Shown piece after piece: positions 33,580 through 41,726 of a DNA stretch of 64,000 nt. The stretch comes from Paenibacillus piscarius (lineage in GTDB: Bacteria > Bacillota > Bacilli > Paenibacillales > Paenibacillaceae). Every line of letters starts with the position of its first letter. Position 1 is the first letter of the stretch. The position numbers and the translations under genes were made by a program. Under the pieces are notes generated by a model. It did not search any database. It saw nothing but the letters and a program-made list of their open reading frames with translations, and was not told where the DNA came from. The stretch covers positions 1-64,000 of the forward strand of contig NZ_JAIEUI010000001.1 of NCBI RefSeq assembly GCF_022234545.1, written 5' to 3'.

Positions 33580-34431
33580 TTGGAGTTTAAAGGAGCAATG
33601 GGCGGTTTATACCGCATCACAGAATGGATCTCGCGCATCGCCTTCAGCAATATTTTGTGGGCGCTGTGTTCGATTCCGTTCCTGTTCGCGGGAATTATGA
33701 AGATTATTATGCTGGGGTCGGAAGCAGGCGGTCCGGATGAGCAGATCGTACTGAACTGGATTCTTGGCGTATTCGCACCCTTCACGGTATTTCCCGCAAC
33801 ATCGGCACTGTTTACCGTAGTCCGCAAATGGGTGATGGGCAATACCGATGTAAGCACGTTCCGCACTTTTTTTCAGGGGTACAAAGAGAATTATTTCAAA
33901 AGCATGATAGGAGGGCTGATCTACACCCTGCTATTTGTCGTTATGTACGTTGATGTGACCGTATACATGACACAAATGCCCAATTTCAAAATCGTCGGCA
34001 TCCTGATGCTTGTGCTGATGATTATTCTGTTTGTGTCCATGTTTAATTTCTTCTCCATCGTGGTTCACTACCAGATGACCTTTAAGGAAGTGATGACCAA
34101 CTCCATTCTGCTCACGATCGCCCGGCCGATTCGTGTGTTCTCCACTTTGATTGGAGCAGGCGTTCTTCTCTATATAGGCCTGCGGTATCCGGTACTCTAT
34201 GTCATTTGTATTCCTACGCTGATAGCGATGCTCGCCTTCTTCAACTTCTTCGCAACCTACAACAAGCTGCAGCTGCAGGTCGAGAAGAAGAAGCTGGCGG
34301 AGGAGCAGGCGGCTCTGGAGGCGGCTGGGCAGGACGATGATTATGACGATGACGACGACGATGAGGAAGAAGAAGAGAAAAAGAAGGTTAATTTGGACAA
34401 GCAAGCGGATACAGACCCGAAACGGATTTAA
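33580..34431 (+). CDS. YesL family (DUF624) membrane protein
   Basis: 283-aa protein with about six predicted helices arranged as in YesL proteins, which often accompany sugar ABC transporters but here stands alone. N-terminus MEFKGAMGGLYRITEWISRI and the FPATSALFTVVRKWVMG block are family-like. The C-terminal ~55 residues are very acidic then basic (DDDYDDDDDDEEEEEKKK), a cytoplasmic tail not part of the domain. TTG 33580 is used because AGGAGG is placed correctly before it. Confidence 0.8.
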   Translation: MEFKGAMGGLYRITEWISRIAFSNILWALCSIPFLFAGIMKIIMLGSEAGGPDEQIVLNWILGVFAPFTVFPATSALFTVVRKWVMGNTDVSTFRTFFQGYKENYFKSMIGGLIYTLLFVVMYVDVTVYMTQMPNFKIVGILMLVLMIILFVSMFNFFSIVVHYQMTFKEVMTNSILLTIARPIRVFSTLIGAGVLLYIGLRYPVLYVICIPTLIAMLAFFNFFATYNKLQLQVEKKKLAEEQAALEAAGQDDDYDDDDDDEEEEEKKKVNLDKQADTDPKRI

Positions 34432-34500
34432 CACCGCCCTGATGTAACAGTCCAAAGAAGAAGGATTAGAACACGGAGTGTTAATTAAAGCGCATACAGG

Positions 34501-34529
34501 TTTACTTTTTCGTCAAAACGCAATATAAT
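34501..34529 (+). promoter_or_regulatory. Promoter of 6S RNA
   Basis: TTTACT (34501-34506), 17-bp spacer, TATAAT (34524-34529); the predicted start is about 34537, at AAATCCTGCG. Confidence 0.65.
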
Positions 34530-34536
34530 GTTAATA

Positions 34537-34725
34537 AATCCTGCGATGTACGTTATGGTTGCTCGTTGTTTTGAACCAATGATAATGTCTTGGGAGATCT
34601 ACATGAAGCGCAGCTGAACAGCCCTGTCTATACGACTTGGGGAATTCAAAAACGACTTCTGCGGTCACCCACCTGCTATAGCAGGTTCAGAAGACACTGC
34701 AGCCGGACGGCATAGGCGGGTTTTC
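34537..34725 (+). ncRNA. ssrS: 6S RNA (SsrS/BsrA-like)
   Basis: A ~190-nt gene-free segment that folds as a long rod: 5' CCTGC...ATG with 3' CAT..GCGGG closes it, GTTTTGAACC pairs with GGTTCAGAAG, TGGGAGATC with GGTCACCCA and CGCAG with CTGCG, leaving unpaired bulges between. AAATCCTG at the 5' end, GCGGTCACCCACCT and GGACGGCAT near the 3' end resemble Bacillales 6S RNA as remembered. 6S RNA sequesters sigma-A RNA polymerase in stationary phase. The 3' end is an estimate; processing from the terminator at 34741 is possible. Confidence 0.75.
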
Positions 34726-34740
34726 CACTGTTATCGACAA

Positions 34741-34784
34741 GGCACCCTGTATACTGCTTAGCGGCAGGCACAGGGTGCCTTTTT
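34741..34784 (+). terminator. Terminator downstream of 6S RNA
   Basis: GGCACCCTGT and ACAGGGTGCC form a perfect 10-bp stem followed by TTTTTG. Confidence 0.88.
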
Positions 34785-34901
34785 GAATAGAGCCTTAAAT
34801 GGAGTAATTGCCCGGTGAAAGTGAGCAATGCCCTTTTGTTCCGGGGACAAGAGTGTTACACTTAAGGTAGTGAACTAGGGATTTGAAGAGGGGGAAGAAT
34901 T

Positions 34902-35291
34902 TTGTCGTTGAAAAGAACCTTGGTCGGTTTATTCCGCAGCCATGACGGGACAAGCGACCGCGCAAAAGATCCGGCACTGAAAACGCGTTATTACAATCTA
35001 TCCAAAGATAAGGCGTGGGATGAAGTCTCGGCAACGCTGAAGAAAATTCCTGGGTACAAGGTCTTGCACGAGGTGCAGTCTGTGGGAGAGATTACCCTGG
35101 AGAAGCGGACCGGGCTTGGACGGACGCTGGATATCACCGTATCTGTGCTGAGCACCACGCCTGTACGCTGTGCTGTAGACATATATTCAGCATCCAGAGG
35201 ATCGCTTGGTGATCTGGGCGCCAATTACCGCGTCATTCAGCGCCTGTACCAGTCCCTGGACAAGAAGCTGGGCAAATATAAGGTGGATTAG
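34902..35291 (+). CDS. DUF1499-like protein
   Basis: 129-aa soluble protein. TRYYNLSKDKAWDEVSATLKKIPGYKVL, VDIYSASRGSLGDLGANYRVIQRLYQSL fit the DUF1499 pattern (SaSR.G..DlG.N..RI). Function of the family is unknown. TTG 34902 start after GGGGGAAG. Own terminator downstream. Confidence 0.7.
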   Translation: MSLKRTLVGLFRSHDGTSDRAKDPALKTRYYNLSKDKAWDEVSATLKKIPGYKVLHEVQSVGEITLEKRTGLGRTLDITVSVLSTTPVRCAVDIYSASRGSLGDLGANYRVIQRLYQSLDKKLGKYKVD

Positions 35292-35297
35292 CATACA

Positions 35298-35336
35298 GCA
35301 AAAAGCGGAGAAGGCTGGCCTTCTGCCGCTTTTTTC
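35298..35336 (+). terminator. Terminator of the DUF1499 gene
   Basis: AAAAGCGG..AAGG and CCTT..CCGCTTTTTT stem-loop; A-run on the left makes it usable for the convergent tpx transcript too. Confidence 0.85.
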
Positions 35337-35361
35337 AAAATATAAGCCGGGATGATTCCCT

Positions 35362-35880
35362 TTACAGCAATGCCTTCACTGCTGCGATGGCAGCATCATA
35401 ATCCGGGTGCTCGGCCATTTCGCTGAGATATTCCACATAGGCCAGCTTGTCGTTCTTGTCCACTACGAAGATGGAACGCATGTCGAGGCGGAATTCCTTG
35501 ATCAGCACGCCATAGGCTTGTCCGAAAGAAGCAGTCTTATAATCGGACAATGTAATGACACTGTCAATGCCGGCCGCGCCGCACCAGCGTGACTGTGCGA
35601 AGGGCAGGTCCATGCTGACCGTAAGGATAACTACATCGTCGCCGAGCCCGGCGGCTTCTGTGTTGAAGCGGCGGGTCTGGGCATCACACACACCGGTGTC
35701 CAGGGAAGGTACAACGCTAATCAGCTTGATTTTGCCGGCATAGTCGGCGAGGGTGGCTTCTTCCAGCAGATTCTTGCTTACTGTGAATGCTGGTGCGGTA
35801 TCCCCGGCCTTAAGTTCCGGTCCTAAGAGAGTAATAGGGTTGCCCTTGAATGTAGCTGCGCCTGTTCGTTCTTGCGTCAT
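35362..35880 (-). CDS. tpx: Thiol peroxidase (Tpx, atypical 2-Cys peroxiredoxin)
   Basis: 172-aa peroxidase that reduces hydroperoxides with thioredoxin. Peroxidatic Cys65 is in [15 protein letters not shown] and resolving Cys100 in [11 protein letters not shown], both at the expected spacing; Gly replaces the more usual Pro before VC. ATG 35880 has AAGGAGG upstream; an in-frame ATG at 36003 would add 41 unrelated residues and overlap the divergent rhomboid gene. Confidence 0.95.
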   Translation of the reverse strand: MTQERTGAATFKGNPITLLGPELKAGDTAPAFTVSKNLLEEATLADYAGKIKLISVVPSLDTGVCDAQTRRFNTEAAGLGDDVVILTVSMDLPFAQSRWCGAAGIDSVITLSDYKTASFGQAYGVLIKEFRLDMRSIFVVDKNDKLAYVEYLSEMAEHPDYDAAIAAVKALL

Positions 35881-35992
35881 GTCCTTGTATCCTCCTTGAA
35901 TTGCAATATTGGTGATTTGGTGCCAGAATAAATTATAAGCTTTTTGCAAGCCGCATGTCCAACTGGACAACATACATAAAAGGATGGGTGTT

Positions 35993-36613
35993 ATGATTTT
36001 CATACGATATGAGAAGTGGAGAAGCTACCTGCGGTATTATCCGGTGACCTGTGCTCTGATCCTGGCCAACGTGGTGATGTTCATTGTACTGACGCTGAAT
36101 GGCGGCTCTACGAACCTGTACACGCTTGTTGAATACGGGGCAACGGTTAATGTCGGTCCGGAGAAAGAAGAGCTCTGGCGTTACGCCACCGCTATGTTCC
36201 TGCATAACGGCTTCGCGCACCTGTTCTTCAACAGCTTCGCCCTGCTGGTATTTGCCCCGCCGCTGGAGCGGCTGATGGGCTGGTGGCGTTATGCGCTGCT
36301 GTATCTGGCCGGGGGCTTCCTGGCGAACCTGCTGGGTGTAGCGGTCAGCAGCCGCGGGGACCTTGGCATTGTCTCTGTAGGGGCTTCAGGAGCGATCTAC
36401 GCTGTATATGGAGCCTTCCTCTACATTGCCGTGCTGCAAAGGGCGCTGATGGATGAGAACTCGCGCAAGACGCTTTACGGGTTGCTGGTGATGGGGATTA
36501 TAATGTCCTTTGCAACGCCGCGTGTAGATTATACTGTCCATATTGGCGGCCTGATCGCCGGATTCTTCCTGTATGGACTGATGATCCGTGTATTCAAAAG
36601 AAACAGACGATAA
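35993..36613 (+). CDS. Rhomboid family intramembrane serine protease
   Basis: 206-aa protein with six helices. Catalytic Ser132 in [10 protein letters not shown] and His183 in [12 protein letters not shown], oxyanion-side Asn80 in [14 protein letters not shown]. It is the minimal six-helix form (compare Bacillus YdcA), without the TPR part of GluP. ATG 35993 fits AAAAGG eight bases before; ATG 35984 is closer to it. The LysR gene starts 14 bp after the stop. Confidence 0.92.
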   Translation: MIFIRYEKWRSYLRYYPVTCALILANVVMFIVLTLNGGSTNLYTLVEYGATVNVGPEKEELWRYATAMFLHNGFAHLFFNSFALLVFAPPLERLMGWWRYALLYLAGGFLANLLGVAVSSRGDLGIVSVGASGAIYAVYGAFLYIAVLQRALMDENSRKTLYGLLVMGIIMSFATPRVDYTVHIGGLIAGFFLYGLMIRVFKRNRR

Positions 36614-36627
36614 GGAAGGGTGTAGAC

Positions 36628-37545
36628 GTGGAGCTTAGACAGCTGCAGTATTTTCTCAAGGTTGCCCAGAAGGAGCATGTCACCAAAGCCGCAGAGGAGC
36701 TGCATGTTGCCCAATCTGCTGTCAGCCGCCAGATCCATCAGCTTGAGCAGGAGCTGGGGGTGGAGCTGTTCATGCAGAAAGGAAGGAATCTGCAGCTTAC
36801 CCCGGTCGGGCAGCTGTTCTGCAAAAGAGTGGAATCGGTGCTGAATGAGCTGGACCGTTCGGTAGCGGAGGTGCATGAATTCCTTGATCCGGAGCGCGGC
36901 GAGATTCGTATCGGCTTCCCGCACAGCCTGGGGACGCATCTTATTCCTTCGATTGTGGCGGAATTCCGCAGCCATTATCCCCATGTAAGATTCCGGTTCA
37001 AGCAGGGGACCTACCCGTCCTTGATTAAGGATGTGATCTCGGGGGAAGTGGATCTGGCGTTCATCTCCCCGTTCCCGGAGAATGTTGGACATGTAGCCGG
37101 AGATATTGTGATGACGGAAGAGCTGTTCGCGATTCTGCCGCAGCATCATCCGCTGGCGGGCGAGAAGGTGATCCGCCTGGCACAGCTGCGGGATGAGAAA
37201 TTCGTGTTGTTCAGCCAAGGATATTCGCTGCGGCCGATTGTGTGGCAGGCCTGCCAGCAGGCCGGATTCAAGCCGCAGATAGCTTTTGAGGGCGGCGAGA
37301 CGGATACAATCCGCGGTCTGGTTGCCGCCGGAATGGGGGTAAGCCTGCTGCCGGAGATGGCGCTCTACCAGACCAATCCGATGCAGCCCGCCCAGGTAAG
37401 GGTGGTAGAGCCTGCAGTTACCCGGACCGTAGGGCTGATTCACCGGGCGGAGGGGAAGCTTCCGCTGGTGGCCCAGTCGTTCCGCAACTTCCTGCTTACC
37501 TATTTCAAAGACAGACACACAGAGAATACCCCGGTCGGCTCGTAG
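36628..37545 (+). CDS. LysR family regulator, GltC-like
   Basis: 305-aa LysR regulator. The HTH is MELRQLQYFLKVAQKEHVTK...AAEELHVAQSAVSRQIHQLE. EIRIGFPHSLGTHLIPSIVAEF, FRFKQGTYPSLIKDVISGEVDLAF, FVLFSQGYSLRPIV and GLVAAGMGVSLLPE track closely with Bacillus GltC, which activates gltAB for glutamate synthesis. gltAB is not adjacent; the gene follows the rhomboid gene instead, so its targets are unknown. The stop codon lies in the loop of a long inverted repeat. Confidence 0.88.
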   Translation: MELRQLQYFLKVAQKEHVTKAAEELHVAQSAVSRQIHQLEQELGVELFMQKGRNLQLTPVGQLFCKRVESVLNELDRSVAEVHEFLDPERGEIRIGFPHSLGTHLIPSIVAEFRSHYPHVRFRFKQGTYPSLIKDVISGEVDLAFISPFPENVGHVAGDIVMTEELFAILPQHHPLAGEKVIRLAQLRDEKFVLFSQGYSLRPIVWQACQQAGFKPQIAFEGGETDTIRGLVAAGMGVSLLPEMALYQTNPMQPAQVRVVEPAVTRTVGLIHRAEGKLPLVAQSFRNFLLTYFKDRHTENTPVGS

Positions 37546-37565
37546 CCGACCGGGGTATTCTCTGT
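37519..37565. terminator. 21-bp perfect inverted repeat across the LysR stop codon
   Basis: Arms 37519-37539 and 37545-37565 (ACAGAGAATACCCCGGTCGG and its complement) enclose a 5-nt loop, with the TAG stop at 37543-37545. There is no clear T-run on either side, but its position between convergent genes suggests transcription termination or mRNA end protection. Confidence 0.75.
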
Positions 37566-37580
37566 AGTGACATATTCTGT

Positions 37581-38258
37581 TTAGTCCCGGTTGCCCAGGA
37601 ACATCAGGATCAGACGGATCAGCTCAAGCAGCGAGACGAGTGCGGCTGCCACATAGGTGAGGGCGGCGGCATTCAGTACCTTGGCGACCCCGCGTTCTTC
37701 TTCGTGGCGGATGAAGCCCTGCTGAAGCATGATCTTGCGTGCACGGCTGCTGGCATTGAACTCGACCGGCAGAGTGACCAGCTGGAAGGCCACGGCAGCG
37801 GAGAAGAAGATAATGCCCAGCCCGATCAGGTTAAATGAGCTGAAGATGAAGCCGGCCAGCAGCATGAAGGGGGCGACCCCGGAAGCGAAGTTCACCGCCG
37901 GGAACATCCGGTGGCGGAGCGTCAGCATCGGGTAATGCTCCTTGTGCTGAATGGCGTGGCCGATCTCATGGCAAGCCACAGATACTGCGGCAATCGAGCT
38001 GTCGTAATACACCGGCTCGGACAGCCGGACAACCCGGTGAATCGGGTCGTAGTGGTCGGTCAGGGTGCCCTGCACCGGTTCGATCGGGACATCGTAGAGC
38101 CCGTTCGCATCCAGCATCCGGCGGGCAGCTTCATAACCGGTCAGCCCGTTCAGGTTCGGCACCTTCGACCATTTCTTGAAGTTGCCTTTGACCCTGAACT
38201 GGGCCCATATAGATAAGATAAAAGCGGCAGCTAGCAGTACATACATTAAGGCCATCAT
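37581..38258 (-). CDS. yugP: Membrane zinc metallopeptidase YugP
   Basis: 225-aa protein: an N-terminal helix, a soluble segment with the zinc-binding HEIGH in VACHEIGHAIQHKEHYP, then three or four helices. TGYEAARRMLDANGL and LPVEFNASSRARKIM are family blocks (the Glu in PVEFNAS is the likely third ligand). Function is poorly known. It is 34 bp downstream of the MerR gene and probably controlled with it. Confidence 0.92.
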   Translation of the reverse strand: MMALMYVLLAAAFILSIWAQFRVKGNFKKWSKVPNLNGLTGYEAARRMLDANGLYDVPIEPVQGTLTDHYDPIHRVVRLSEPVYYDSSIAAVSVACHEIGHAIQHKEHYPMLTLRHRMFPAVNFASGVAPFMLLAGFIFSSFNLIGLGIIFFSAAVAFQLVTLPVEFNASSRARKIMLQQGFIRHEEERGVAKVLNAAALTYVAAALVSLLELIRLILMFLGNRD

Positions 38259-38292
38259 ATACTCTCATTCCTCCATAATTAGATATAAGCTC

Positions 38293-38724
38293 TTACATTG
38301 GCGGCCCCTGCATCAGCAGAAGACGAATCGCTTCCATACAGGCAACGCCCTGGGGAAGCAGCGCGGCCAGCGCCCGGTTGGCCTGTCCCGGCTTCAGCCC
38401 GTGGATCACGGGCTCCAGCGCCCGGACCTCCCGTTCAAGCTGCTGCATCTGCATCTCCAGCTGGACCAGCTTGCCGGAGACTTCGGCTTCGGGTGTGGCG
38501 GAATTCCATTTGCCCATCAGGGATTTGATCTCTTCCAATGTATATTTCTCTTGCTTAAGCTGATTAATACGTTCCAGATTGGCTAAGGTTTCATGACTGT
38601 ACAGACGGTAATTCTTCATGCTTCTGGATTCGGGCGAAATCAGCCCGAGCTTCGTATAATAATCAATCGTGCGCTCACTGATGCCGGCCGCCTTGGCCAG
38701 CTCTCCAATCCGGTATAGGGTCAT
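38293..38724 (-). CDS. MerR family transcriptional regulator
   Basis: 143-aa regulator: winged HTH YRIGELAKAAGISERTIDYYTKLGLI, then LYSHETLANLERINQLKQEKYTLEEIKSLM and a dimerisation coiled coil (EMQMQQLEREVRALEPV). The two Cys and other metal ligands of CueR/ZntR types are absent, apart from one Cys near the end, so the inducer is unknown. Co-transcribed with yugP. Confidence 0.88.
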   Translation of the reverse strand: MTLYRIGELAKAAGISERTIDYYTKLGLISPESRSMKNYRLYSHETLANLERINQLKQEKYTLEEIKSLMGKWNSATPEAEVSGKLVQLEMQMQQLEREVRALEPVIHGLKPGQANRALAALLPQGVACMEAIRLLLMQGPPM

Positions 38725-39120
38725 ATCTCCAAGTTCCTCACCTCGCTACATAAGTCTGGCTGAACTACTGCCGCTTACTATTATTAAGGATATAACTAAT
38801 CATATCAAATCGGAAACCGTACAGTCAAACGTCACACTTACTTAAAGTATATGCCGGGATTCTGAAAAGATTCGGTTGGTCTTTTATTTATAAATATCAC
38901 ACAATGTGTCATATATAACTTCTTTAAATTCATAATTAGTTACATAATGCAGTGCTTAAAGATTATTGTTCGAGGAGGCATGTTTACTAAGCTCAATTAA
39001 TAAAAATACATTAAACTACGAGAAAGCAGGCTAAAATGCTGTATGCGCTTGCATATGCGGGGCCGAAAACCGCAGGGAAGCGTACACAGAATATAAAATA
39101 AAGTTTTCGAAAAAATAGTC

Positions 39121-39188
39121 TTGTCAATTTACCTGACTTCTGATTATAATGACATTAAGAGTTTCACGCTTTGTTAGAAAATATAACA
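39121..39188 (+). promoter_or_regulatory. amtB promoter with GlnR/TnrA box
   Basis: TTGTCA (39121-39126), 18-bp spacer, TATAAT (39145-39150). Just downstream TGTTAGAAAATATAACA (39172-39188) matches the GlnR/TnrA consensus TGTNA-N7-TNACA exactly. A site at about +15 to +32 fits repression by GlnR when glutamine is abundant. The AT-rich region 38725-39120 upstream holds no gene; only a six-codon AGGAGG-led ORF at ~38975 was noted. Confidence 0.8.
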
Positions 39189-39207
39189 TTGGGGAGTGGG
39201 GTACAAT

Positions 39208-40602
39208 ATGAAAAAAAAGATGTTGATGATGTTCCTGGCCATGGTTACGCTCATGATCTATCCGGTCAGCGCCTTCGCAGCTGAAGGTCCGGCTGCACCG
39301 GATCTGCAGATCGGTCTGGACACCGCATTTACGTTCCTGGCATTTATCCTTGTTTTCTTCATGCAATCCGGCTTCGCATTACTGGAAGCAGGTTCGGTCC
39401 GGATGAAGAATGCCGGCCACGTGGCCGGTAAGACGGTACTGACACTGGCGATTGCCAGCTTGTGCTTCTGGGCACTGGGCTTCGGTCTCGGCTTCGGGAA
39501 CGGCAACGGCTTCATCGGAACAACAGGCTTCTTCTACGGCGGCGATTCAACAGCCTCCGCCTTTGAATCCCTGGCCTTCTCCGATGTCACGCTGAATACG
39601 AAATTCCTGTTCCAAATGGCATTTGCCGCTGTATCCCTGGCGATTGTCTCCGGCGGTATGGCTGAACGTGCTAAACTAAGTGTGTATATTATCTTCGGCA
39701 TTCTCTTCTCGGTTGTGATCTATCCGGTTGTAGCTCACTGGGTATGGGGCGGCGGCTGGCTGGCAGAGCTGAGCATGCAGGATTACGCAGGTTCGACCGT
39801 AGTCCATCTCACAGGTGCGACGGCGGCGGTTGTGGCGACGATCCTATTGAAGCCCCGTCTCGGCAAGTTCAACAAAGAAGGCAAGCCGGTCATTATTCCT
39901 GGTCATAACCAGGTATTCACCGTACTCGGTGTTATCATTCTCTGGTTCGGCTGGTTTGGCTTCAACCCGGGCAGTGCGCTCTCTCCTATGGGCGGATTCT
40001 TCGGACACGTTGCACTCACTACGAACATTGCGGCAGCAGCGGGCGGTCTGGCTGCGCTGGTAGCTTCCTGGCTGTACTTTGGCAAATCGGATATTCCGGC
40101 TATGCTGAACGGCGTACTGGCAGCACTCGTAGCTATTACCGGTGCCTGTGCCTTCGTAGAGCCTTGGGCGGCCATCATTATCGGTCTGGTTGCCGGTGCG
40201 TTCACCTTCATGACTTCCCAGTGGCTGGAGCGTGCAGGACTGGATGATCCGATCTATGCCTTCTCCGTACATGGTATCGCCGGAATGTGGGGCGCATTGT
40301 CCACAGGTCTCTTCGCAGCACCGGATCTGATTGAGCAAGGCGGACTTGTGGGTAAAGCCGGCCTGTTCTACGGCGGCGGCTTGCACCAGCTCGGCGTTCA
40401 GGCGCTTGGTGTAGTCGGAACCTTTGTCTTCGTGGCAGTAGCATCCTTCATCATCCTGTATGTCATGAAGCTGGTCATGGGTATCCGTGTTACCGAGGAA
40501 GAAGAATTGATGGGGCTGGATATCAGTGAGCACGGTACCTACGGTTATCCTGAGCAGATGAAGCTGATCACAGATTCCGAATCCAAAACCCTTAAACAAT
40601 AA
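39208..40602 (+). CDS. amtB: Ammonium transporter AmtB
   Basis: 464-aa ammonium channel with 11 helices and a cleavable-looking signal peptide (MKKKMLMMFLAMVTLMIYPVSAFA). DTAFTFLAFILVFFMQSGFALLEAG, the first pore His in TVVHLTGATAAV and the second in FSVHGIAGMWGALSTGLFA are present. ATG 39208 follows GGGGAGTGG. The usual partner glnK (PII) does not follow; instead a GlnD-like nucleotidyltransferase starts 32 bp downstream with no terminator between. Confidence 0.96.
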   Translation: MKKKMLMMFLAMVTLMIYPVSAFAAEGPAAPDLQIGLDTAFTFLAFILVFFMQSGFALLEAGSVRMKNAGHVAGKTVLTLAIASLCFWALGFGLGFGNGNGFIGTTGFFYGGDSTASAFESLAFSDVTLNTKFLFQMAFAAVSLAIVSGGMAERAKLSVYIIFGILFSVVIYPVVAHWVWGGGWLAELSMQDYAGSTVVHLTGATAAVVATILLKPRLGKFNKEGKPVIIPGHNQVFTVLGVIILWFGWFGFNPGSALSPMGGFFGHVALTTNIAAAAGGLAALVASWLYFGKSDIPAMLNGVLAALVAITGACAFVEPWAAIIIGLVAGAFTFMTSQWLERAGLDDPIYAFSVHGIAGMWGALSTGLFAAPDLIEQGGLVGKAGLFYGGGLHQLGVQALGVVGTFVFVAVASFIILYVMKLVMGIRVTEEEELMGLDISEHGTYGYPEQMKLITDSESKTLKQ

Positions 40603-40634
40603 TAATCGTTCATACAGGTTGGGAGGCGGACCGA

Positions 40635-41726
40635 GTGGCTTCGTTGGCGGCAGCAGATTGGAACGAAGAAGAAACATATCTATCCATCGTAACAGCCGGT
40701 TCGCCTGAGGAGCTAAGAGCAAGGCGCACTGCCTGCCAGCAGGTTCTCCTGCAGCAGTTGAATGTAATTCCGGTCGAGGAATGGATGTACCGGGTCAACG
40801 CAATGCATGATCAGCTGGCAAGAACAGCGGTACGCATATGTGAGGCGCAGATGAAGGAGGCAGGCTACGGCCTGCCTCCCTGCGCTTATTCCTTCATCGT
40901 ATTCGGCAGCGCAGGCCGGCAGGAGGCGACGCTGTGGAGCGATCAGGATAACGGGCTGATTGTAGCGGAGGAGCTGGAGGGGGACCGGCAGGCTTATTTC
41001 GAAGCATTCGGCATCAGGCTCTCCGGGATGCTCGAAGTCATCGGGTACGAGAAATGTGACGGCAGGGTGATGTGCTCTGAGCCCCTGTGGCGGAAGTCGC
41101 TGGCTGAGTGGAAGCGGCAGCTGGCAGATTGGGGTGAGCAGCTGGAATGGGAGCCTGTGCGTTACCTGATTATTGCTTCGGACATGCGCCATGTGGCTGG
41201 CAGTGCTGAATTGTCAGCCCAGTGGAGAGAGGCGCTGCACGCCGGGTTTGCGGACAATAGCGCGCTGATGACGGCGGTGCTGCGCAACACTGTCCGCCAT
41301 AAGGCGACGCTGAACCTGCTCGGGCAGGTTCTTACGGAGCGGTTCGGCGATAATGCCGGCGGTTTCGATGTCAAATACGGGCTCTATATTCCGCTCGTGA
41401 ATATTGTCCGGCATTGGTCGCTGCTCCACGGAATCGGTGATACTTCAACTTTGAAGCGGCTTGGGCAGCTTGAGCGGCTGGCAGAGCCGGGCCAATACAA
41501 GCATCTCCCGGAGATCCGGCAGGCTTGCCTGACCGCCTTGAGGATGCGCGTGAATACGCCGTACACCTGGACGGACGGGCTGCTTGCGAGCAGCGATTAT
41601 TATGCCGAGCAAGACCTGAAGAACAAGCAGCTCAGAGCCGAGCTGCGGGAGAGTCTGCTGCTGATCAGACGTCTGCACAAGGCGCTGCAGCGTCAGCTCC
41701 GGTCAGCGGAAAGGAGACAGCCATGA
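40635..41726 (+). CDS. GlnD-like nucleotidyltransferase (DUF294 + DUF294_C)
   Basis: 363-aa protein. The N-terminal ~80 residues are helical; the nucleotidyltransferase centre is FIVFGSAGRQEATLWSDQDN (G91-S92 ... Asp103 and Asp105 as metal ligands), as in the uridylyltransferase domain of GlnD. The C-terminal ~150 residues are the helical DUF294_C part. The CBS and cNMP-binding domains that often accompany DUF294 are missing. GTG start after GGGAGGCGG. It sits between amtB and an exonuclease gene that overlaps its stop, suggesting a nitrogen-regulated signalling or modifying role. Confidence 0.87.
   Translation: MASLAAADWNEEETYLSIVTAGSPEELRARRTACQQVLLQQLNVIPVEEWMYRVNAMHDQLARTAVRICEAQMKEAGYGLPPCAYSFIVFGSAGRQEATLWSDQDNGLIVAEELEGDRQAYFEAFGIRLSGMLEVIGYEKCDGRVMCSEPLWRKSLAEWKRQLADWGEQLEWEPVRYLIIASDMRHVAGSAELSAQWREALHAGFADNSALMTAVLRNTVRHKATLNLLGQVLTERFGDNAGGFDVKYGLYIPLVNIVRHWSLLHGIGDTSTLKRLGQLERLAEPGQYKHLPEIRQACLTALRMRVNTPYTWTDGLLASSDYYAEQDLKNKQLRAELRESLLLIRRLHKALQRQLRSAERRQP

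Noticed and set aside
34537..34725. T-box or other riboswitch for the DUF1499 gene
   Set aside because: No T-box sequence (TGGNACCGCG-like) and the rod fold with its own promoter and terminator fits 6S RNA better.
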